Shown here: piece after piece, positions 57,510 through 64,000 of the stretch
Numbering within the stretch: the first letter of the stretch is position 1
How the letters are laid out: each line of letters opens with the position of its first letter
Assembly: GCA_963725065.1 (NCBI GenBank)
Contig: CAVRXD010000020.1
Location: 316,186 to 380,185, forward strand
DNA length: 64,000 nt
Source of the DNA: VAZQ01 sp963725065
GTDB taxonomy: Bacteria > Pseudomonadota > Alphaproteobacteria > Rhizobiales > Xanthobacteraceae
Direction: 5' to 3'
Program-made: the position numbers and the translations under genes
The notes under the pieces: generated by a model
Databases searched by the model: none
What the model was told of the DNA's origin: nothing
The model's input: only the letters and a program-made list of their open reading frames with translations

Positions 57510-57902
57510 GCCGGGCCCTGGGGGCGACATGATGTGGGGTTGCCGGAGCGGATATGGCGCTGCGCACTCTTTGCGCTGGGTCCCGGAGCTCGTTTGGCTC
57601 GCGCAAGCGCGCTCGCCGCACTCGTCCGGGACACGAGAGTGCGGGGTGAGGCCGCGTCGGAGCATAAATCGCGCCACCCCCACCCCTAACCCCTCCCCAC
57701 AAGGGAGTGAGTTCAAGCGCGGTCTAGAAAATAGTTGACGTTATTTCAATAAGTTATTTGGCATCAGCCAAGTGCCTTCGAGCGCAGACTGCATATAGGT
57801 AGCACCCTTGAAGGCCATTGCGCGTCCGGCGCGGTTGCCGCGCCGGGTCGGCATTGAACTGGGAAGGGGTCGCGCGGCGCTGCCCCCGAGCCCCGCGCGA
57901 TC
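57510..57902. other. 393-bp gap with a half repeat
   Basis: No gene. At 57668-57710 there is a half copy of the intergenic repeat (CCACCCCCACCCCTAACCCC then TCCCCACAAGGG). The remainder is GC-rich. Confidence 0.5.
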
Positions 57903-57978
57903 GGGCCCGAAGCCCAATCGTCAGAGCCGCCGGCTCATAATGATCTGGTTGGAGGTCCGAATCCTCCCGGGCCCACCA
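57903..57978 (+). pseudogene. Degenerate tRNA-like gene (CAT anticodon)
   Basis: 76 nt ending in CCA with a perfect acceptor stem (GGGCCCG/CGGGCCC), a perfect T stem (GGAGG/CCTCC) and loop CTCATAA. The anticodon stem (GCCGG/TGATC) does not pair, the D stem has a mismatch, D-loop GG is missing and the T-loop is TCCGAAT. It looks like a decayed tRNA-Met or tRNA-Ile2 copy. Confidence 0.6.
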
Positions 57979-58019
57979 CGCAGTCGTTCGAACCAGAAGA
58001 TTTCCCGGAGACGGCCGAG

Positions 58020-58042
58020 AAGCCCGCAATTTGCGGGCTTTT
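58020..58042 (+). terminator. Rho-independent terminator after the tRNA-like gene
   Basis: AAGCCCGC stem with AATTT loop and GCGGGCTT arm, followed by TT; 41 bp after the tRNA-like CCA, a typical tRNA terminator. Confidence 0.75.
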
Positions 58043-58159
58043 GCGGCTGCGTTTCAGTCTCCGCGGAGACCGTTTCTGGCTTGAATGCGATTTTGGGCGT
58101 TCTGTCTCTGGGCCGAGGAATATCGTTTCCCCGATGCAGATCCGCCGGTGGTAAAGGCC

Positions 58160-58303
58160 TCAGTGCCGATTAGCCTCGTGGGGCTGGATAAGCGCGGCTG
58201 ACTTCATTTCCGGGCTGGCCACGGGGACCCACTGGGACATCACGGCGACTGACCAGATCAAGCCAATCGCGACTAGGACGGCGATACCGATCCCTGTGCG
58301 CAT
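58160..58303 (-). CDS. Small membrane peptide (47 aa)
   Basis: 47 aa with one hydrophobic helix (RTGIGIAVLVAIGLIWSVAV) and a short polar tail with EANRH. AGAGGGAACTGCAA precedes the ATG. A short transmembrane or secreted peptide; no family recognised. Confidence 0.55.
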   Translation of the reverse strand: MRTGIGIAVLVAIGLIWSVAVMSQWVPVASPEMKSAALIQPHEANRH

Positions 58304-58544
58304 TTGCAGTTCCCTCTCCGTGCCTTGATCTTGGGAGATAGGGCTCACATATTTTTCGGCGCCCCAATGTGAGGCGATGCACAGTTGATCGAAACTTCTC
58401 TTGCGAGCGACTCGGCAGCCTTCCAGCCGCGTGCGATCATTCTGGTCGCCTGCACCAAGCTTAATGGTATCACGAGGCGGTTGCCGGTTTTGTTCGCCAC
58501 TCTATGGTGTCCATAGGGAAGGGAAATCCAAGAAGCGAGCGCCT

Positions 58545-58760
58545 ATGACACCAATCAATCCAGCTGACGAATTTTTGAAGCACGCCGCCGAGTGCCGGCA
58601 GATGGCCAAGGCCACCAGAAATCCCGCTAGCAAAGCCACGTGGAATCGGATGGCTGTGAGATGGCTTCAATGCGCTGAAAGAGCCAAAAACCAAAAGGTT
58701 GTGACCCGCGCCCGAGTACCCGTACGGCGACAAGCAGAGATTAGTTCGGCTCATTATTGA
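58545..58760 (+). CDS. Small conserved hypothetical (71 aa)
   Basis: 71 aa (ADEFLKHAAECRQMAKATRN then ASKATWNRMAVRWLQCAERA), a helical protein with the pattern of a conserved Bradyrhizobium-type hypothetical. A terminator hairpin follows 15 bp after the stop. The ribosome site is weak. Function unknown. Confidence 0.7.
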   Translation: MTPINPADEFLKHAAECRQMAKATRNPASKATWNRMAVRWLQCAERAKNQKVVTRARVPVRRQAEISSAHY

Positions 58761-58775
58761 GCTTCACCCGCACCA

Positions 58776-58798
58776 GCCCCGCTCTGGCGGGGCATTTT
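58776..58798 (+). terminator. Rho-independent terminator
   Basis: GCCCCGC-TCTG-GCGGGGC followed by ATTTT, just after the 71-aa gene. Confidence 0.8.
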
Positions 58799-58906
58799 CG
58801 TTTGGAAGACCTGCAGCGGTCGATCCACTGCCTGGAATTCCAGGAGCCCGCCCGCCCCTGAGGGCGACCTCTAACGCTACCGAGCTTTACCTAAGGCAAT
58901 TGATGT

Positions 58907-60266
58907 TCAAGCAGTCATCGCGTTGGGTGGTGGCCGCCAGAAATGGTTCGCCAGTGTTTTGAGGTTTTGCACGATTGCGGCGAGGTGGAACTCGTCGCGC
59001 GCCCCCGACAGCCCTCTCAATCGCATACGCTCAAAGCGATGATGGGTCTTGAGGTGGGCAAACCGCATCTCGACTTTCTTGCGCTCGTCGCGCGATTTGT
59101 CGAACTCCGGCGTACCCATCAGTGCGCGGGCGAGATCGCGAGCATCCTCGTTGATGTCACATGTGACCTTGCGAAAGAGCATCTTCGGACAGCGTTGCTG
59201 TTTGAGTCGACATGCATCGCAATCACGCTTGAACGCGAGGTAGCGCAGGATGTGGTCGTCACCAACGTTGCCGGTCGTCGTGAGCAACTTACCGGCAGGG
59301 CAGACATAGACGTTGCGCGCCCGGTCGAAGGTGAAGTCGCTGCGTGAGAAGGTGCCGTCCTCTCGGGTGCTTTTGTCCCAAACTGGGATTTGCGGTGCGA
59401 TGCCAGCACTGACCAGCCAGCCGAGGAACTTGCCGGTGCCGTAGGCCGTATCGGCGGCGAGACGTTGCGGCTTGAGCCCCATGCGCCCTTCGGTCCGCTC
59501 AATCATCCTCCTGGCGGCGGCGACCTCGTCGAAAGTTCGCGCCGGCGTGGCCTCGACATCCACGATGATGCTGCTCTCCATGTCGATCAGATAATTAAGC
59601 CGGTAACCGAACTGCACACGCTTGTTCGCCTTTGCGGTCCATGCCGAGCACGGGTCGCTTAAGGAGATCACCTTCGGGGGCTTGCGGTCGGTAGTGGGGT
59701 CGTCATCGTCGATTGCTCCCAAGAACTCGGCGACCGCGCGTGTCTGGCGCTCCGGTGCCGACCAATCCGCTTCCTCGGGCGGGACCCCGCGATACCGGCT
59801 GGCGTCCGCTTCCATAACACTGGCATCGACGGCAAAGCCTTGGCCCTTGACCAGGCCTGCATCCATGCAGGCTCGAACCACCGCTCAAACACATGGCGGA
59901 AGAAGTCGCTCTGCCGGAACCGGCCATGGCGATTGACTGAGAACGTCGAGTGATCGGGAACGCTGTCGTCGAGATCGAGCCGGCAAAACCAACGAAAAGC
60001 CAGATGCAGTTCGACTTCCTCGCACAGCCTCCGCTCAAAGCGGATGCCATAGCAGTAGCCCACGATCAGCATCCGGATCATAAGCTCTGGATCAATCGAG
60101 GGCCGGCCGATCTCGCTGTAGAAGGGTGCCAGCTTCTCACGAAGTCCAGCCAGCAGCCGCGTCACCACCGGATTGATCCGGCGCAGCAAATGACCTCTCG
60201 GAATGCGCTGTTCGAGGTTGACAGGTAGAACAACTGGCTCTGATCGCCCGTCTGCCGACCCATCAT
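58907..60266 (-). pseudogene. IS1182-family transposase, two frameshifts
   Basis: Transposase with DUF772 N-terminus (LEQRIPRGHLLRRINPVVTR) and DDE domain (QRLAADTAYGTGKFLGWLVS then the MRFAHLKTHHRFERMRLRGL end). The natural start would be MMGRQTGDQSQLFYL at 60266. A missing T near 60216 and a missing base near 59881 break it into three frames. Terminal inverted repeats were not found, so element ends are uncertain. It is probably inactive. Confidence 0.82.
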
Positions 60267-60489
60267 GGCAAGCCTCCGCCACTGATAGCCTCAAGCAGAC
60301 GGAATCATTGTTCGCTGATGAGCGCGAGCCCTTTTTCAACGATATCGGTCAGGAACTGGCAGGCGACCGTAAGTTTACGTCTACACCCCGCCGAGCCAAC
60401 GTTGTAGTCTTTCGCTGAAGCGGTGTCGGCTCGGGTTTTGCAACCTGCGCTAATCTGCCGCTGATCGGTACGATGAGGGAGGAGACATA
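60267..60489. other. 223-bp region between transposase and PQQ dehydrogenase
   Basis: No gene. It should include the right end of the IS and the dehydrogenase promoter; GGGAGGAG at 60477 is a ribosome site. Confidence 0.5.
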
Positions 60490-62176
60490 ATGCTGCGACC
60501 AACGCTGTTGGCCGTCCTGCTGAGCGCGGCTGTTCCGACCATGGTGCTCGCCCAGACCTCGCAGGATTTGAAGAACGACGAGAAGACTACCGGCGATGTT
60601 CTCGTCTATGGGATGGGCTATTCCGCACAGCGCTACAGCCCACTGACTCAGATTAACAAGCAGAACGTCAACCGTTTGGTCCCGGTATGGGGCTATTCCC
60701 TTGCCGATCTTCAGGGTGGTGAATCATTCCCGGTCGTCAAGGACGACGTCATCTACATCACCACGCACAACTCGACCGCTGCCGTCGATGCTCTGACGGG
60801 CAAACAAATCTGGCGCACGCTGCATGACTATCCGCCGGAGACGCTGCGGGTCGTGTGCTGCGGGATCGTTAATCGCGGCGCAGCGATGTACGAGGGGCTA
60901 ATTATCCGCGCCCTAATGGACAACCGGATGATTGCGCTCGATGCGAAGACCGGAAAAGACGTCTGGCACGTCAAGTCGCCGGAACCAGTTACCCATGCGA
61001 ACGGTTACTCGATGACAGGCGCGCCGCTGATCGTCAACGGCATGGTGATCACCGGCGTTGCCGGCGCCGAGTTCAGTCATCGCGGGCTGCTAGAAGCCTA
61101 CGACGCCAAGACCGGTAAGCATCTGTGGCGGACCTATACGATTCCGGCCAAGGGCGAGCCCGGCTCCGACACATGGGAGGGCGATTCTGCGCTCACGGGC
61201 GGTGGCAGCAGCTGGGTCACCGGGACGTATGATGCGGAGCTCGACCTGGTCTACTGGGGCATCGGCAATCCCTCGCCCTGGAATCCACGGGCGCGCAAAG
61301 GTGACAACCTTTACACAAACTCCGTCATCGCCATTCGGCCGGACACGGGGAAGATGGTCTGGCATTACCAAACGACGCCCCACGATCCTTTCGACTATGA
61401 CGGCGTGCAGACGCCGGTGATTGCAACGGTCAATGTCGGTGGAAGCCCTCGCAAGGTCATTATCCAAGCCAACCGAAGCGGCTTCCTCTACGCGCTCGAC
61501 GCGAAGGACGGAAAGCTGGTCGCGGCCAATTCCTATGGGAAGGTGAACTGGGCGAGCGGCATCGACAAAGAAACCGGACGTCCGATCGTGACTGACGTGT
61601 TTACAGACGCTCTCGCAGGCAAGAATGTCACGGTTTGGCCCTCGGTTTCTGGAGTCACGAATTGGCAGAGCCCGGCCTTCAGCCCGCAGACCGGCCTTCT
61701 TTACGTCAATACCCTGCACGTCGGGATGACTTACGAAGCGCCCGAGCCGCCTAAGCTCGAGCCCGGGAAGCCGTCCGGCAGTCCGTCGGTAAAGCGGACC
61801 GTGGTGACCGACGATCCCAATATTCGCGGCTACCTCAAGGCGGTTGATCCACTGACGGGACAATCAAAGTGGGAGACGCCGTACCGAAGTCCGAACTATT
61901 CTTCGACCATGGTGACCGCCAGCAACCTGGTCTTCACCGGCGTGATGACGGGTGAGTTCCAGGCACTCGATGCCGATACCGGAAAGGTCCTTTGGAGCTT
62001 CCAGAACTCCCTCGGGCATTATTGGCCATCCGGTGACGTGGGAGAAGGATGGCAAGCAATACGTCACGGTCCTTAGCGGGCTGGGCGGCGTCTATTCACA
62101 GCGCGGCGGGGATCCCAACCTCAACAACCTGCCGACCGGCGTTTCCTTGTGGACGTTCGCGTTGTTCGACAAATAA
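60490..62176 (+). pseudogene. PQQ-dependent alcohol dehydrogenase, C-terminal frameshift
   Basis: Periplasmic quinoprotein dehydrogenase of the methanol/ethanol family. A signal peptide precedes eight-bladed propeller sequence; the vicinal disulfide Cys123-Cys124 (VVCCGIVNRG) and the catalytic Asp302 in DPFDYDGV are present. Asp304, two residues on, matches the extra Asp used to bind lanthanides in XoxF and PedH. One extra A at 62005-62006 shifts the end: as read the protein stops at 62076 after WSFQN; without it, it continues TPSGIIGHPVTWEKDGKQYV and ends FALFDK at 62176. 562 aa if repaired. Neighbours fit an alcohol-oxidation unit. Confidence 0.85.
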
Positions 62177-62197
62177 CTCGGTCCTAAACGAAGCTAC

Positions 62198-62229
62198 GAA
62201 AGGGAGGCAGCCGCTGCAGCCTCCCTTTC
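62198..62229 (+). terminator. Terminator-like hairpin
   Basis: A perfect 11-bp stem (GAAAGGGAGGC/GCCTCCCTTTC) with a 10-nt loop, followed by AATTT. It lies between the dehydrogenase and the cytochrome gene and could attenuate rather than stop. Confidence 0.65.
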
Positions 62230-62259
62230 AATTTCCAGGATCGCAAACGGAACTGAAAG

Positions 62260-62595
62260 ATGAAGCATCTTGGTCGATGCGCCCGCATCGTGGTTGGGTG
62301 CGGCGTATCACTTTGGCTTGCAACTGCGGCTTTGGCGCAGGAGCCACTGCCGGACAGGGCAAAGATCGAAGCGGGAGAGACTGTCTACAGCACGTATTGC
62401 GCGCCCTGTCACGGTGATCAGCTAGTTAGTACGGGCCAAATCCCCAATCTGCAGCGTCTGACCCCGGCCGATCGTGCGAAATTCGACAGCACGGTGCGTG
62501 ACGGGCGCAATCAGATGCCCCCGTGGCGCGGAGTGGTGTCAGATGAGCAAACCGATCAGATCTGGGCCTACATCCGGTCTATTTCGGATCGATAG
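62260..62595 (+). CDS. Cytochrome c, periplasmic
   Basis: 111 aa with signal peptide (VVGCGVSLWLATAALAQEP) and haem motif CAPCH in YCAPCHGDQLV; MPPWRGVV supplies the likely axial Met. It lies 83 bp after the PQQ dehydrogenase and probably accepts its electrons. Confidence 0.88.
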   Translation: MKHLGRCARIVVGCGVSLWLATAALAQEPLPDRAKIEAGETVYSTYCAPCHGDQLVSTGQIPNLQRLTPADRAKFDSTVRDGRNQMPPWRGVVSDEQTDQIWAYIRSISDR

Positions 62596-62688
62596 GTCAG
62601 CTCACCCCAATGGTGGTTCTTGCCACGCAGACACCCGCAACTCGCGTCCTACCTGGGCCGCATTCCGACCGTATGGACAATCGATTGG

Positions 62689-63477
62689 ATGACCATGAAA
62701 CTCGCGCGTGACGGCATCCAACTGTCCTTCGACATCGCCGGGGCAGGACCGCCTGAGTTCCTGTTCGTCCATGGCCTGGGCGGAGATCGCACGCATTTTA
62801 CGCCCCAGATGGAGTATTTCGCCCGTCAAGGTCGGGCGTTGACTGCCGAACTGCGCGGGCATGGTGAGAGCGACAAGCCGCAACAGGCGTATTCGATCGA
62901 AGGCTTCGCCGAGGATCTCGTCTGGCTGTGCACCCGGCAGCAGATCACAAAGCCGGTCATCGTGGGTCAAAGCATGGGTGGCAATATGGCGCTCGAAATC
63001 GCCGCCCGCTATCCGGAATTTCCTGCAGGCCTGGTGCTGCTCGATTCAGGGGTGCTATTCCCTGCCTCAGCAGCGACGGTGTTCGCCGGGTATCTGGAGG
63101 GCTTAAGGGGCCCGGATTTTGCGGACCAGGTGCGGAAAATTGTGGCGGACTCCTGTCTGCCGACCGACACATGCCGCGCCCATGTTGAACAGACCTTTCT
63201 CGCGACGCCACAGCACGTGCTGGTGTCCACGTTTGAAAGTCTGTTCCCCTGGGATGTGCATCGGGCTCGTGAGTGCGCCGAGGCGTGCCAGGTCCCGATG
63301 CTGTACATCGAAGCGGCCCATCGGCTCGCGGATCTGGATCGCCTTGCGGCACTGTGCCCGCAACTGGTCACGGCCAAGGCCGTCGGCTCCGGGCATTTCT
63401 TGTCGCTAGAAGTGCCGGAGCAGATCAACCCGATGATCGACCGATTTATCTCGCTCTACGTGCGAAGACCCCGGTAA
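62689..63477 (+). CDS. Alpha/beta hydrolase
   Basis: About 262 aa from MTMKLARDG. Alpha/beta-hydrolase fold with oxyanion-hole FVHGLGGDRTHF, nucleophile elbow GQSMGGNM (Ser), Asp in the AHRLADLDRL region and catalytic His in GSGHFLSLE. No signal peptide. It follows the PQQ dehydrogenase and cytochrome and may act on the alcohol or ester substrate of that unit. Confidence 0.82.
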   Translation: MTMKLARDGIQLSFDIAGAGPPEFLFVHGLGGDRTHFTPQMEYFARQGRALTAELRGHGESDKPQQAYSIEGFAEDLVWLCTRQQITKPVIVGQSMGGNMALEIAARYPEFPAGLVLLDSGVLFPASAATVFAGYLEGLRGPDFADQVRKIVADSCLPTDTCRAHVEQTFLATPQHVLVSTFESLFPWDVHRARECAEACQVPMLYIEAAHRLADLDRLAALCPQLVTAKAVGSGHFLSLEVPEQINPMIDRFISLYVRRPR

Positions 63478-63875
63478 ACTTCGTCGCGGCCGGCAGCATT
63501 CGCCGAAGGGATAACCTTGCCGGCATGGAGCCGTGCCCGTGCGAGCACCTTAGATGCCTTTCATCCAAACAAGATCGCGCCGTCTCATCATTCAATCACC
63601 TTGTCCGCGGGCCAGCAGCGAAGGCGAAATCTGGATGCCGAGCACCTTCGCACTGGCTTTCCACCAGCGATGTTTCGGATGCGGACGTGGCACTCGGCAG
63701 CGAGCGATGTGAGGCTCTCAGTCGGCAAGCTTTTACGATAGCTCTCTTAACAAATTCTTAGATTTCTGCAGGTGGGGTTCGCACGCAATTCGCGATGCTT
63801 GCGTCGGAAAAAGCAAAATCTCACCAGAGCGAACTTCGCGAAAGTCGAAGGGTTGATGGGGGCGGAGGGCTTAAA
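63478..63875. other. 398-bp gap, no gene seen
   Basis: Composition drops in GC relative to the rest of the window and short frames overlap, but none has a clear start. GCGGAGGGC at 63861 is the ribosome site of the next gene. It may be the edge of a foreign segment. Confidence 0.5.
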
Positions 63876-64000
63876 ATGGCACTTTTCTTGTTCGGAGCAG
63901 GAGCCACGAGGGGTGCTAGTTTTGTGAACCCGGCCGACAATCCGTGTTTACCACCCCTGGATTTTGACTTCTACGCACAACTCCAACGCATCGCCAATCT
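63876..64000 (+). CDS. SIR2-like protein, 3' truncated by window edge
   Basis: Only 41 codons are present (MALFLFGAGATRGASFVNPA then CLPPLDFDFYAQLQ). FGAGATRGAS is the start of a SIR2-type NAD-binding Rossmann motif, and the CLPPLDxDFY segment recurs in SIR2-like proteins of defence loci (from memory). GGAGG lies nine bases upstream of the ATG. The full domain and any partner genes are outside the window. Confidence 0.55.
   Translation, partial: MALFLFGAGATRGASFVNPADNPCLPPLDFDFYAQLQRIAN

Noticed and set aside
57754..58029. 91-aa minus-strand frame with a WAREDSDLQPDHY-type sequence
   Set aside because: It is the reverse translation of the tRNA-like gene, a well-known spurious ORF pattern.

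Overview
The window is a GC-rich chromosomal segment of an alphaproteobacterium, most likely Hyphomicrobiales near the Bradyrhizobium/Xanthobacteraceae group. The gene order lptE-holA, parB-parA-rsmG-mnmG-mnmE, rho-hemJ-hemE, then ppsR-maf-coaE-dnaQ-secB is the classic alphaproteobacterial origin neighbourhood. Two parS sites flank mnmG (15/16 and 16/16 matches to the consensus). The hemE/ppsR gap (15508-15883) has an AT-rich patch and several DnaA-box-like 9-mers, so it is the best oriC candidate.

Layout. 1-13.7 kb holds LPS transport, DNA polymerase III delta, an orphan tripartite-tricarboxylate-type binding protein, a cupin, chromosome segregation, tRNA modification, a frameshifted DUF255 protein and Rho. 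14.0-23.4 kb holds haem synthesis, oriC, maf/coaE/dnaQ, SecB, FxsA, a Tim44-like protein, MltA, Smr and an L,D-transpeptidase. 24.1-37.6 kb holds acetyl-CoA synthetase, a DUF2059 protein, a broken cytochrome c, DUF1761, topoisomerase IB, EVE, gpsA, tsaD and the hemC-hemD-mitofilin-hemY run. From about 37.7 kb the window becomes accessory: a phosphoesterase, tiny secreted peptides, an ECF sigma factor, a periplasmic cytochrome/beta-propeller cluster, tRNA-Thr(CGT), three cell-wall-enzyme-like fusions with one shared C-terminal tail, two transglutaminases, a Sel1 protein, a GcrA-like regulator, IS481 and IS1182-like remnants, a degenerate tRNA, a PQQ dehydrogenase/cytochrome/hydrolase set and, cut by the right edge, the first 41 codons of a SIR2-like protein.

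Repeats are absent from the first 23 kb apart from one decayed candidate and are frequent after it. They include six copies of a 125-195 bp G/C-skewed dyad repeat, a GCATGATCCCGAAAAG palindrome, and four 75-78 bp hairpins in two head-to-head pairs whose stems differ in sequence but keep their pairing.

Six genes carry an apparent single-base insertion (near 9888, 27254, 40874, 43600, 50556 and 62006), and the IS1182-like transposase has two single-base losses. All essential genes look intact. This could be accessory-gene decay or sequence error; the sequence alone cannot decide.

The strongest candidates for something undescribed are the trio of murein-enzyme fusions with a common hydrophobic tail (45542-50693) and the covarying paired hairpins (23972-24135 and 56564-56729).
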